NCBI GenBank assembly: GCA_964534945.1
Contig: CAZHSB010000002.1
Location: 1-64,000, forward strand
Origin: CAZHFA01 sp964534945
GTDB lineage: Bacteria; Bdellovibrionota_C; UBA2361; CAKMMH01
Length of the DNA: 64,000 nucleotides
Direction: 5' to 3'
This document shows positions 8,807 to 17,939 of the stretch, in pieces. The notes beneath the pieces are model-generated. The model did no database searches, was not told where the DNA came from, and worked only from the letters and a program-made list of their open reading frames with translations. Every line of letters starts with the position of its first letter. Within the stretch, counting starts at the first letter, position 1. A program made the position numbers and the translations under genes.

Positions 8807-10258
8807 TTATTTTTTATTTAACAAATAATCATTAATTGACCTTGCGGCTTTTCTTCCCATACCCATTGCTAAGATTACAGTAGCAGATCCAAGGACGATG
8901 TCTCCTCCTGCAAAAACACCATCTAAAGATGTTTTTAAATTTTCATCTACAACTATTCGCCCTTTATTGTCTATATTTATTTCAGGAGTTGTCTTTGATA
9001 TAAGCGGATTAGATGAATTGCCTAAAGCCATAATAACGGCGTCACAATCAATCACAAACTCACTTCCCAAAATCGGAACCGGACTTCTTCTATTAGAAGC
9101 ATCAGGCTCTCCAAGCTCATATTTTAAACATTCGATACCAACAACTTTATTATCTTTATCAAAAAGAATTCTTTTTGGATTTGTTAAAAAAGAAAATTTT
9201 ATTCCCTCTTCTTTGGCATGAATCACTTCTTCTTTTCTTGCAGGCATTTCATTTTCAGATCTTCTATAAACAAGATCAACACTAGCTCCTAATCTTTTTG
9301 CGACCCTTGCAGAATCCATCGCCACATTTCCACCACCAACGACAATTACTTTCTTTGCATTATATAATGGAGTATTTGAAGCTTGCTTATACCCTTGCAT
9401 TAAATTTACTCTTGTCAAAAATTCATTCGCACTAAAAACACCAACAGAATTTTCTCCCTCTATCCCCATAAAAATTGGAAGTCCCGCTCCTGTTCCTATA
9501 AATATAGCATCAAACCCATATTCTTCTTTTAATTCTTTAATCGTTGCCGTTCTTCCAATTACAAAATTCGTTCTAAATTCAACATCTATTTTTTTTAATT
9601 TTTCAATTTCTTTTTCAACAATATCATTTGGCAATCTAAATTCTGGTATTCCATAAACTAAAACTCCACCTAGTTTATGAAAAGCTTCAAAGACCGTAAC
9701 TTTATGCCCCTCTTTTCTTAAATCTGCCGCTGCTGTTATTCCTGCAGGTCCACTTCCTATAATTGCTATTTTTTTACCCGTAGGCTCCTTTATCTTTATC
9801 CCATCATCTTCATTATTTTCTCTTGCATAATCTGCCAAAAACCTTTCGACCTTTCCGATCCCCACCGCTTTATTTGTATCCTTAAAAGATTTTCCAAGCA
9901 CACACTGCTCCTGACATTGCTTTTCTTGTGGACAAACTCTCCCACAAATAGCAGGAAGTAACGTGTCATTTTGCAAAGTTTTATATGCTTCTTTAAAATC
10001 TCCCCTTGACGCTTCCTTTAAAAATTTAGGAATATTTAAACCTACAGGACAACCCTTAACACAAAAAGGGACTTTACAACCTAAGCATCTACTAGCTTCA
10101 ATTTGAGCTTCCTCTTTTGAAAAAGTATAAGTAACTTCAGACATATTTTCTATACGATCTCTTGCGTCCTGTTCTTTGGATTTTTGAACAGGAATCTCTT
10201 TTTTTTCTTGAATACTCAAATCTTCTTTGTTAAAAATTTTCTTTAAAATTTCTTCCAT
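8807..10258 (-). CDS. nfnB: NfnB-type subunit of NADH-dependent ferredoxin:NADP+ oxidoreductase
   Basis: 483 residues. The N-terminal iron-sulfur region has cysteines at 58, 61, 66, 70, 105, 109, 115 and 119, as in the GltD/NfnB family (two 4Fe-4S clusters). It is followed by the FAD site IAIIGSGPAGITAA and the NADP site VIVVGGGNVAMDSARVA. On its own it resembles the glutamate synthase small subunit, but no large subunit is nearby. Its direct partner is an NfnA/DHOD electron-transfer-type flavoprotein 18 bases upstream, so electron bifurcation between NADH, NADPH and ferredoxin is the best reading. Sulfide dehydrogenase SudA is an alternative name for the same architecture. Confidence 0.85.
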   Translation of the reverse strand: MEEILKKIFNKEDLSIQEKKEIPVQKSKEQDARDRIENMSEVTYTFSKEEAQIEASRCLGCKVPFCVKGCPVGLNIPKFLKEASRGDFKEAYKTLQNDTLLPAICGRVCPQEKQCQEQCVLGKSFKDTNKAVGIGKVERFLADYARENNEDDGIKIKEPTGKKIAIIGSGPAGITAAADLRKEGHKVTVFEAFHKLGGVLVYGIPEFRLPNDIVEKEIEKLKKIDVEFRTNFVIGRTATIKELKEEYGFDAIFIGTGAGLPIFMGIEGENSVGVFSANEFLTRVNLMQGYKQASNTPLYNAKKVIVVGGGNVAMDSARVAKRLGASVDLVYRRSENEMPARKEEVIHAKEEGIKFSFLTNPKRILFDKDNKVVGIECLKYELGEPDASNRRSPVPILGSEFVIDCDAVIMALGNSSNPLISKTTPEINIDNKGRIVVDENLKTSLDGVFAGGDIVLGSATVILAMGMGRKAARSINDYLLNKK

Positions 10259-10276
10259 ATTTTTAAAAAATTTTAT

Positions 10277-11116
10277 TTATAATTTTGATGCCAATCTACA
10301 TTTATGATCAGCTTCTTTTTCAAAATCCTTAAAAGTTCCTTGTCTTGCCAAAAGATTATTAAAATCTAACCCCTCAACATCAAATTCTGGACCATCAACA
10401 CAAACAAATTTTGTTTTGCCATTTATACTAACCCTACAACCTCCGCACATCCCCGTACCATCGATCATAATAGTATTTAAAGATACCACTGTTTTTATAT
10501 CATACTTTTTTGTCGTCATAGCACAAAATTTCATCATGACAAGTGGCCCAATAGAAATAACCAAATTAGGTTTTTCTTCATTTTCTTTTTTACAAAATTC
10601 TTCTAGCGGTTCTGTCACAAGCGCTTTTCTTCCGAGAGTTCCATCATCTGTACAGATCACAAGCTCATCTGCTAATTCAAAAAAACGATCTTTCCAAATT
10701 ATTAAATCTTTTGTCCTAGCACCTAAAATAATATTTAATTTATTTCCTGCCTCTTTAATAGCTTGGCAAATAGGATAAAGTGGAGCGACACCGACACCTC
10801 CCCCAACACAAACAACATTTCCAAAATTTTTAATACTTGTCGGATTTCCCAAAGGCCCCGTTAGAAAAACTTCTGCACCTACTTTTAATCTCGACAATTT
10901 ATAGGTAGTAGCTCCAACGGTACTAAAAATTAATGAGATCCACCCTTCATATTTATTTGCATCTGCAATTGTTAAAGGAATTCTCTCTGCTAAATCTTCA
11001 CTTAACATTAATATAAGAAACTGCCCCGCTCTTCTATTTTTAGCAATTTCTGGAGCAGTAACTTTAATATGGAAAACATCTTTTGAAAGCTGTTCCTTGA
11101 AAATGATTTTATTCAT
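10277..11116 (-). CDS. nfnA: NfnA-type subunit, ferredoxin-NADP reductase-like
   Basis: 279 residues. An FAD-binding beta-barrel (GQFLILM..., RIPLTIAD) is followed by an NAD-binding domain with VCVGGGVGVAPLYPICQA. A C-terminal 2Fe-2S site reads GTGMCGGCRVSINGKTKFVC. This is the layout of dihydroorotate dehydrogenase electron-transfer subunits and of NfnA/SudB. The gene overlaps the preceding RG-rich gene by 8 bases and is followed closely by nfnB, so the two subunits are co-produced. Confidence 0.87.
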   Translation of the reverse strand: MNKIIFKEQLSKDVFHIKVTAPEIAKNRRAGQFLILMLSEDLAERIPLTIADANKYEGWISLIFSTVGATTYKLSRLKVGAEVFLTGPLGNPTSIKNFGNVVCVGGGVGVAPLYPICQAIKEAGNKLNIILGARTKDLIIWKDRFFELADELVICTDDGTLGRKALVTEPLEEFCKKENEEKPNLVISIGPLVMMKFCAMTTKKYDIKTVVSLNTIMIDGTGMCGGCRVSINGKTKFVCVDGPEFDVEGLDFNNLLARQGTFKDFEKEADHKCRLASKL

Positions 11117-11834
11117 CTAAATTTTCTACGACCCCAGGCCAAAGACAAACAACATTATTTTCATCATTTACATAAACATTAAATTCATCTCCATAACGAC
11201 AGAAGCCATATCTAACAGCCCCACCGTTATCTCTTAAAAGATCTCTGCATGCTTTATCTTCACCATTCTCCCAAAGCTCTTGGTATTTTTTTAATAATGA
11301 ATTATCGTCTAAAAGTTCTCTATCTACCATTGCAACACAACGAGTATCAACAAAAACATTTCCCATTGGGTCTTTCATTTTTTCAGAAATTTCTTTTTTA
11401 TCTATTTTCATATCTGATGGATGAATAACTATAGATAATGCATAAGGATCTCTTTGAATGCCATATGTATCAGGTGCAACATCAACAACTTCCCCACCAT
11501 AATCTCTAATAATTCCATCTTTTACGCTTGCATCTTCATCAATGTTATTTAGCATTTTTTCTATAAATTGTGGATTTGCCAACATAAACTGATCTATTAA
11601 AACCAATGCTCCACTTTCTACAGCAATTCGCTCTCTTTTATTCCCTGCGTCAGACTGATTATAATCTCCTCTCCTCGAATTGTACCTTCCAGAAGATCTT
11701 CCATTTGATGAATATCTTCCATTGTGTGATTGATATCTACTATCTCTTCCTCTATTATTCGAATTTCTAGAATACCTTGAATCTCTTGAACCTCTAGAAC
11801 CCCTATCGTCTCTATCGTATCTACCTCTTCTCAT
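11109..11834 (-). CDS. RG/RS-rich N-terminus protein of unknown function
   Basis: 241 residues. Residues 1-66 are almost only Arg, Gly, Ser, Tyr, Asn and Asp, with repeated RGS/RGR/GRYSS blocks; this is a disordered, strongly basic region like eukaryotic RGG/RS RNA-binding tails. From residue 67 a compact, mostly acidic domain begins (ESGALVLIDQFMLANPQFIEKML, then a C-terminal beta-rich part with GGAVRYGFCRYGDEFNVYV). I do not recognise this domain. No signal peptide. It overlaps nfnA by 8 bases and is the first gene of the nfnAB operon. A nucleic-acid-binding role is inferred from the RG region only. Confidence 0.7.
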   Translation of the reverse strand: MRRGRYDRDDRGSRGSRDSRYSRNSNNRGRDSRYQSHNGRYSSNGRSSGRYNSRRGDYNQSDAGNKRERIAVESGALVLIDQFMLANPQFIEKMLNNIDEDASVKDGIIRDYGGEVVDVAPDTYGIQRDPYALSIVIHPSDMKIDKKEISEKMKDPMGNVFVDTRCVAMVDRELLDDNSLLKKYQELWENGEDKACRDLLRDNGGAVRYGFCRYGDEFNVYVNDENNVVCLWPGVVENLDE

Positions 11835-11861
11835 ACAATTTTCTTCCCCTTATATAAATGT

Positions 11862-11940
11862 AAAAAAAGACCCTATAAAACACATTGTCGGACATTTTAA
11901 TTTTTCTTAAGATGTTTAATTAATATGACATCTTCGGGTC
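11862..11940 (-). promoter_or_regulatory. structured leader upstream of the RG-rich gene / nfnAB operon
   Basis: Reading the minus strand, GACCC (11940-11936) is followed by a 7-bp hairpin AAGATGT/ACATCTT with a 12-base loop, then GGGTC (11873-11869) and a run of seven T's (11868-11862). The arrangement resembles an attenuator or structured leader. The outer pairing is only five base pairs, so this is tentative. The remaining intergenic sequence up to 12161 is AT-rich and I see nothing definite in it. Confidence 0.35.
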
Positions 11941-12161
11941 ATTTAATAACAATAAAAATTTTTAAATAAAATAATACTTTGCATATAAATATTTTTGTAA
12001 CAGCAAAATATAAACGAATAAAAAAATCAATAAATTCAAATACAGAAAGCCAACTTGAAAAGACTTTCTAAGAACACTTTTTTCTTTAGTATAGTTTAAT
12101 TTTAAAAATATTAAAAGTTACTATCTATAAATTTTGAGAAGTTGCCGATAGGTTAAATCAT

Positions 12162-12680
12162 ATGGAAGTAATTAACGGTTTTGGAAACACATCTAGTAAT
12201 ATTATTAAACAAAATCAAGATATTAAGCTTTTTGGTTCTATATCTTTTAATCCAGATGCTTACACAATTGTTGGAAAATATTTTGATGAGATTTCACTTT
12301 TTAGAGCTAAAAAATTCTGGGCGCAAGCTTTCGAAGATGTTTTCTTACTAGAAAAGCAACATGACTTTAAATTTAGTGCCCAAAAAAGCTCTGATTCAAA
12401 CGAATTCACATTATCGTGCCAATTTTTAAGCGCTTGTGGAAGATATGCTTTTTGGAGGATAAATAACAATCAAAATCCAGAAGTGAAATATCTAATTGAA
12501 GTTTCTCACATGCCATCTACTTTTCAAAATTACGATGAAATTATAAACAGCATGCCAAAATTTAATATTACAACTGATTCAGATATCCTAAATAACGTTG
12601 AAGAAAAAACAAATAATATTTCTGAAATTCTAAAAAAAATCGTCAGCAAAATTTGTAAGAAGGATAAAGAAGAAAACTGA
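12162..12680 (+). CDS. hypothetical protein
   Basis: 172 residues, no signal peptide or membrane segment. It has a mixed alpha/beta appearance with aromatic strands in the middle (FWAQAFEDVFLLEKQ, FLSACGRYAFWRINNN) and a Lys/Glu-rich C-terminus. No family recognised. It stands alone between a long AT-rich upstream region and a convergent neighbour, with a terminator hairpin overlapping its stop. Composition matches the rest of the window. Confidence 0.6.
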   Translation: MEVINGFGNTSSNIIKQNQDIKLFGSISFNPDAYTIVGKYFDEISLFRAKKFWAQAFEDVFLLEKQHDFKFSAQKSSDSNEFTLSCQFLSACGRYAFWRINNNQNPEVKYLIEVSHMPSTFQNYDEIINSMPKFNITTDSDILNNVEEKTNNISEILKKIVSKICKKDKEEN

Positions 12681-12707
12681 GCATCGTTTTTAAAAATCAA
12701 TGCTCAG
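12677..12707. terminator. bidirectional terminator between convergent genes
   Basis: Perfect 8-bp arms CTGAGCAT (12677-12684) and ATGCTCAG (12700-12707) lie between the stops of two convergent genes. The loop is itself partly self-complementary. An A/T-rich stretch follows on each side. Confidence 0.65.
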
Positions 12708-12730
12708 TTACGCAATAAAAAACCTTTCCC

Positions 12731-13780
12731 TTATGCAACTTTAAGATACATATTATCGTACCTTTCAACTAAAAGTTTCCAGAGAAAATCATCATAAAGT
12801 TCTTTTCGCCTATCATCAAGATCATGGCGAATCATCTTAGCGCACTCATTGCAGGAAATCTGCAACTGATGAAGGCAATAAAACAGCCCCGCAGTTGGGC
12901 GCTCATCAACTAAATCATTCATGATACCTATTGCATCACTATAACGATTAAGCGCCAACAATGGCTCAATCATAAGCTCCCTTGCAAAAACCAATTTAAC
13001 ATGGTTGTAAATCCATGTTAACGTTTCAAGCCTCTCTTCAAAGTCTTTAACCTTAAGAGACTCTGAACATTCCCTAAGATGAAATATCATTCTTAGAAAA
13101 TCCCGTTCATGAATTTTCACCCTTGGATGTTTAGGAATTCCAACCGCCCTTGTAAACAAGGGATCAAATTGAAATTCTCCAATCATAAGAACACTATGGG
13201 GATCCTCATAGGCAACAATTTCCTCAATACATCCATCTAGATTACAAAGAAAACCATTACAGTCTTCCCTATAAAATTTCAACATTGTATCTCGAAAACT
13301 GTCTTGAAGGACTTCCACGACTTTAATATCAGAAAGTCGCTCAGGGAAAAAGCGCTCAGTAATTGCATAGCAAAGTGCTATTTTACCCATACATCCAACT
13401 GGATCTAAGTTTTCATTAATTTGCAAGTATGATTCATTACTTATCAAACCAACATTAAACTGTCCCCAGCTAAAATGTTGGAGCGTTTCTTCCAACGTTT
13501 TTGATGGAATAACTTTATCTATGTATGCAGAATACTTAGATGAAAAATCATTTTTAAATTTCTCATAGTTTTGCTCATAGCGCATACAATAAGAAAAACT
13601 TTCCCCGATTCCATGCGAGCCATTCCTCGCCATAATGCCTGTTATGGCAGACCTTATAGAAAATCTATAAAGTCTTTTCTCTCTTTCTAGGATCATGTTC
13701 CTCGCCGATTCTGGCAACGAAGCAAGCATTTGCTGATACTCCAGCTCGCTTTTCTCTTCCTCTATGTGATTTTTTTTCAT
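12731..13780 (-). CDS. hypothetical protein with foreign base composition
   Basis: 349 residues, mostly helical by appearance, with no membrane segment or signal peptide. It contains an unusual number of Cys, His and Arg residues (for example HLRECSES, HQLQISCNECAKMIRHDLDDRR). No family recognised. By eye its G+C is near 40%, clearly above its neighbours, and it uses codons such as CGC, GCG and CTC that are rare elsewhere here. That suggests recent acquisition. It is convergent with the previous gene and lies upstream of fabF without forming an obvious operon. The start follows an AGGTTTTTCTG segment, a weak ribosome-binding site. Confidence 0.65.
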   Translation of the reverse strand: MKKNHIEEEKSELEYQQMLASLPESARNMILEREKRLYRFSIRSAITGIMARNGSHGIGESFSYCMRYEQNYEKFKNDFSSKYSAYIDKVIPSKTLEETLQHFSWGQFNVGLISNESYLQINENLDPVGCMGKIALCYAITERFFPERLSDIKVVEVLQDSFRDTMLKFYREDCNGFLCNLDGCIEEIVAYEDPHSVLMIGEFQFDPLFTRAVGIPKHPRVKIHERDFLRMIFHLRECSESLKVKDFEERLETLTWIYNHVKLVFARELMIEPLLALNRYSDAIGIMNDLVDERPTAGLFYCLHQLQISCNECAKMIRHDLDDRRKELYDDFLWKLLVERYDNMYLKVA

Positions 13781-13915
13781 CAGAAAAACCTTTCTAAAAA
13801 ATTTAGATCAAACACCTTCTACCGCAATATTTAAGAATATATGAACTTAAAACTAATGCAACTATTTATAAAAGTTTTAGAAATATTCAATGTATTTTTT
13901 CATTTAATCTCTATT

Positions 13916-15160
13916 CTATAGAAGCTTTTTTAATACTAACGATGCATTAGTTCCACCAAAACCAAATGAATTAGAAAGCGTATAGTTTAACTTTTTTTCC
14001 ACTGACTTATTAGGAGTATAATTTAAATCACATTCGGGATCTTGCTCATCAAGATTTATCGTTGGAGGAATTATGCTATCTCTTATCGCTAGTGTACAAA
14101 ACATTGCCTCTATCGCCCCTGCAGCACCAAGAAGATGACCTGTTGTTGACTTTGTTGAACTAATATTTACTTTGTATGCATAATCTCCAAAAAGTTTTTT
14201 TATGGCTTTTGTTTCCGTGGCATCATTTGCCATTGTTGATGTGCCATGCGCATTAATATAATCTATATCGTTTGGCTGTATATTTGCACTTTGAATTGCC
14301 ATTTTCATACAACTAATTGCACCCTCCCCGTCTTTTTCTGGCGCCGTAATATGATATGCATCACAAGAAAAACCATAACCAACAACTTCCGCATAAATTT
14401 TTGCACCTCTTTTGTTCGCATTTTCATATTCCTCTAAAACAATAACGACTGCACCTTCTGATATTACAAAACCATCTCTATTTTTATCAAAAGGTCTTGA
14501 AGCTCTCGTTGGATCATCATTTCTTGTAGATAATGCTTTCATGGCTGCAAAACCTCCAACCGATGTCGGTGTAATAACTCCTTCCGAACCTCCTGTTAAA
14601 ATAACATCATGTATGCCATCTTTAATTGTTCTATATGCTTCGCCTATTGCATGTGTAGAAGAGGCACATGCGCTTGATAAAGTATAATTAATTCCTTTCA
14701 TTCCAAACTCAATTGCCAAATGTCCTGCAGCTAAATTGCTAATAAGTCCAGGAATTGCAAAGGGAGAAATTCTTCTTGGGCCAACATTTAAATATTCTTC
14801 ATGATTTTTTTCTAACGTACCGATTCCTCCCATGCCGACACCAAGGATACATCCCATTTTATCTTGATTATAATATCCATCTTGTTGTAATCCTGAATCT
14901 GCCCATGCCTGCTTTCCTGCTGCAAGCGTATATCTTGAAAAATCATCCATTTTTTTTATTTGATTAATCTCAATATATTCTTCAGGATGAAAATTTTTTA
15001 CCTCTCCTGCAATTTTTGCGGCAAATCCATCTGTATTAAAGTGTGTAATACTTGATATCCCAGAAACACCATTTAAAACATTTTCCCATGAATCTTTAAC
15101 ATTATTTCCAACAGGACAAATGGTTCCTAAACCTGTAATAACTACTCTTCTTTGAGCCAT
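13916..15160 (-). CDS. fabF: beta-ketoacyl-ACP synthase II
   Basis: 414 residues, standard FabF length. The catalytic Cys lies in SSACASSTHAIGEA, and the two active-site His in AHGTSTMANDATE and STKSTTGHLLGAAGA; the C-terminal NSFGFGGTNASLV is present. It elongates acyl-ACP with malonyl-ACP in fatty acid synthesis. A clear ribosome-binding site (AAAGGAG) precedes the ATG. No acpP or other fab gene is adjacent. Confidence 0.96.
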   Translation of the reverse strand: MAQRRVVITGLGTICPVGNNVKDSWENVLNGVSGISSITHFNTDGFAAKIAGEVKNFHPEEYIEINQIKKMDDFSRYTLAAGKQAWADSGLQQDGYYNQDKMGCILGVGMGGIGTLEKNHEEYLNVGPRRISPFAIPGLISNLAAGHLAIEFGMKGINYTLSSACASSTHAIGEAYRTIKDGIHDVILTGGSEGVITPTSVGGFAAMKALSTRNDDPTRASRPFDKNRDGFVISEGAVVIVLEEYENANKRGAKIYAEVVGYGFSCDAYHITAPEKDGEGAISCMKMAIQSANIQPNDIDYINAHGTSTMANDATETKAIKKLFGDYAYKVNISSTKSTTGHLLGAAGAIEAMFCTLAIRDSIIPPTINLDEQDPECDLNYTPNKSVEKKLNYTLSNSFGFGGTNASLVLKKLL

Positions 15161-15285
15161 AAAAATTCTCCTTTATTTTTTATGTGACAACGTTTTTATT
15201 TTAAACTTTTTCAGGATAGTATCAACCAAGAGAAAAATAATTACTGCTTTTACAGAATAAGTATTTTTATCATTTAATCCCCTAC

Positions 15286-16749
15286 TTAAGGTAAAATTTG
15301 AAAAATGTGAGCATTATATGCTGATAAACTTACAAATAACCCAAAATTGTTTAAATCATCTAAATTTCTTTCATAAGAAACATCATTTAGTAAATCATTT
15401 AATATAATTTTTTCATTGTTGCCAAAATCAATTTTAACGTGGCACGAGGAATCATATTCAGAATAATTAACTACAATTAATCTTCTATCTCCATTATATT
15501 CCCAAACCCAAGATAAAATATTATGGTATGAAAGATCATCACTTCCCCTTTGGGGATTAACTAAACTCCAATTCCCTTTTTTAAAAACTTTATGTTTTGT
15601 GATAGATAATAATTTTTCATAAAATTCTTTTAATTCCTTGTTTTCTGTAAAGTCAGGCTCCCTTACCAATTGAACAGGAAGTCTTTTTGATCTTCCCTCA
15701 AATTGCCCATCATAATAAAATCTCATACCTAAAATTGTACTAATAATAATCGCCCCCATCTTTGCTTTAGCAATTCCAAGTGATGTTATCGACCTTTCTT
15801 CATCATGATTTTCTATAAATCTTACAGATTTATCTTGATAATCTTTTTGAGCACTTAAATGCCCTCTTATTTCATCAACATCGCCATACCTTAATCTATC
15901 GAGAAGCCTTTTGTCATATGTAAAATCAAATCCAAGTTGTTGTAAGTCCCATTCCATATCCCAATAGACTTCAGCTATAAATAAAAAATTAGGATACTGT
16001 TTCTTAACCGTTTCTATGGCAATTTTCCAAAATTCTTCTTGAGGCTTATTTAAACCTTGCTTTTCTATAGTACTCTGCCATGTTTTTTCAAACACATTAT
16101 TGACTGCAAGCATTGCCATATCACAACGAACACCATCTGACACCTTTGCGATATCTAAAAGCTTTGCTAACATAAAAGCTCTTGCATCTTCATTAAAATA
16201 ATTAACCTGCACAGTATCTTGCCACGCAAAGAAATTTGGATCCTTCCCATGCGCAAAATATTTTTCCTTTCCAAAATCAGATTTAAAAAAAGTCATTGAA
16301 TCTTTTTGATAATCTTCTTTAGAAACTTGTAAAAATACTTTAGGATTTGTTTTTAAAAGCTCCGTTCCTGCGCCAAAATGATTTGGAATAAAATCTAAAA
16401 TCAACTTAAGTCCAAGCAAATTTAATTTTTCTTTTAAAATTTTAAGATCTCCACTTTCTCCAAGAGCATCGCTTAAAACATAATCAGAAATAGCAAATGG
16501 AGATCCCACGATATCTTCTTTAGAAACATCAGGAAGAACTTTTCGATATTCACTAAAAAGACCTTCCGTCATACAATATTTTTCTACATATTCTTTTGGA
16601 AGTGTTTTCCAAATCCCCATAAACCAAACATATTCCATGCCCAATTTTTTTAAGTTTTTAAAACATGCTTGAGAAAGATCAACTAATTTTTTTTCCCGCG
16701 AAGAACAAAAAGCCCGTGTATTAATTTGATACAAAGATGCATTTACCAT
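15286..16749 (-). CDS. GH13 alpha-amylase-family glycoside hydrolase
   Basis: 487 residues, cytoplasmic (no signal peptide). The four conserved regions are seen in order: DFIPNH, GVRCDMAML with the nucleophile Asp, FIAEVYW with the acid/base Glu, and FIENHDEE with the transition-state Asp. It should therefore be active on alpha-1,4 or alpha-1,1 glucans or related sugars. The exact specificity (amylase, trehalose or glycogen-related) is not readable. It stands alone between fabF and the SPOR gene, with no other glycogen genes nearby. Confidence 0.87.
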   Translation of the reverse strand: MVNASLYQINTRAFCSSREKKLVDLSQACFKNLKKLGMEYVWFMGIWKTLPKEYVEKYCMTEGLFSEYRKVLPDVSKEDIVGSPFAISDYVLSDALGESGDLKILKEKLNLLGLKLILDFIPNHFGAGTELLKTNPKVFLQVSKEDYQKDSMTFFKSDFGKEKYFAHGKDPNFFAWQDTVQVNYFNEDARAFMLAKLLDIAKVSDGVRCDMAMLAVNNVFEKTWQSTIEKQGLNKPQEEFWKIAIETVKKQYPNFLFIAEVYWDMEWDLQQLGFDFTYDKRLLDRLRYGDVDEIRGHLSAQKDYQDKSVRFIENHDEERSITSLGIAKAKMGAIIISTILGMRFYYDGQFEGRSKRLPVQLVREPDFTENKELKEFYEKLLSITKHKVFKKGNWSLVNPQRGSDDLSYHNILSWVWEYNGDRRLIVVNYSEYDSSCHVKIDFGNNEKIILNDLLNDVSYERNLDDLNNFGLFVSLSAYNAHIFQILP

Positions 16750-16806
16750 AAAAGAAAAAAATCCTTCAAAAATTATCTAACTACTACAACACTACGTTTA
16801 ACTAAC

Positions 16807-17886
16807 TTAAAAAGAACGAATAAATGGGGCCGACGTAATAAATGGCTCTCTTCTTAATTGATCAATCATTCTTTGAGTGTGCAATCTTGTTTCCTCTGGA
16901 CCAACTAAAACTCTATAGAACGGCTTTCCATTTATAGTAGCGTTTTCTATTGTAGCTTTAAAGCCTGATTCTTTTATTTTTCTAACTAAATTAGCCGCAT
17001 CTGTATATGTACTAGGAGCTGCGACTTGTGCATAAAATCCCCTAGGTATCGAAGATGCACTTACATTATTTTGAGGGATATTTACTTTCGGTTTATTTAA
17101 TTGCGGCTCAACAACTCGCGGTTTTTCTTGAGGCAATTTGGGAAGACTTGGCTCAATAACTTCTTTTTTCACAGTTGGAATAGCTATATCCTTTACAACC
17201 TCTTTCTTTTTCTCAAATTTTTTCTCTAATTCTTTTATTTTTTCTTCTGCCTGTTCATTTTTCTTTTTTAATTCTTCTATCTTTTCGTTAGCCTCTCCTT
17301 CCGCCTTTTTCTTTTCTTCTTTTTCTTTTTGATTAAATTGCTCATCTATCTTCTTTTTAATATCACTAACATCCTCTTTTAATGGCTCTTCTTTTACATT
17401 TTCTCCGTCAACATTGAGGACTATTTCTTCTTTTTCTTCCTTTACGTCTTCCTTAGGCTTATCTATAAGTTGAATATCTTCTACTAACTCTCCTATTTTC
17501 TTCTCTTCTTTTTGTAAAATATTTGGAACTTTGTCTGTATCCAATACATTTCTTTCTTCTTTATCAGATTTATCCGAAGCCTGATCTTTTATCATTTGAG
17601 ATAACGCAGATAGCTTTTCTTTTGATTCTTCTTGTGGCTCTTCTTTTAATTGTTTAAAAACATCTTCAGATACATCTTTATCAATATCGTCTTTCCCTGT
17701 ATCAACCATTGCAATCGGAAATTTTGCTAAATGCTTCATATTGTCATCCATTGCAGATTCAAAACCGACTTTCTTTCCAAAATATGCCCCTAAATAAAAT
17801 GCACAAAACATAAGTCCTGCTACAATTCCTGTTAAGCAAAAAATTTGAAGCGTACTCATTCTATATTCTTTAAAAGGGACATTCAT
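16807..17886 (-). CDS. SPOR-domain inner-membrane protein
   Basis: 359 residues. A short cytoplasmic N-terminus and one membrane helix (about 13-35) are followed by a long Lys/Glu-rich, probably coiled-coil periplasmic stalk (about 60-250) and a Pro-rich linker. A C-terminal SPOR domain covers about 285-355 (GFYAQVAAPSTYTDAANLVRKIKESGFKATIENATINGKPFYRVLVG). SPOR domains bind denuded glycan strands at the division septum. The start at 17886 has AAGGAG upstream. Neighbour order ArgRS-like then SPOR recalls argS-SPOR gene pairs seen in several Proteobacteria. Confidence 0.88.
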   Translation of the reverse strand: MNVPFKEYRMSTLQIFCLTGIVAGLMFCAFYLGAYFGKKVGFESAMDDNMKHLAKFPIAMVDTGKDDIDKDVSEDVFKQLKEEPQEESKEKLSALSQMIKDQASDKSDKEERNVLDTDKVPNILQKEEKKIGELVEDIQLIDKPKEDVKEEKEEIVLNVDGENVKEEPLKEDVSDIKKKIDEQFNQKEKEEKKKAEGEANEKIEELKKKNEQAEEKIKELEKKFEKKKEVVKDIAIPTVKKEVIEPSLPKLPQEKPRVVEPQLNKPKVNIPQNNVSASSIPRGFYAQVAAPSTYTDAANLVRKIKESGFKATIENATINGKPFYRVLVGPEETRLHTQRMIDQLRREPFITSAPFIRSF

Positions 17887-17939
17887 GTATTAATCTCCTT
17901 TGAATCAGATAACAAATATAACCATACGAGAATATTATA

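Noticed and set aside
8807..10258. Glutamate synthase small subunit (gltD)
   Set aside because: No gltB large subunit is nearby and the direct partner is an NfnA-like flavoprotein, so NfnB is the better reading.
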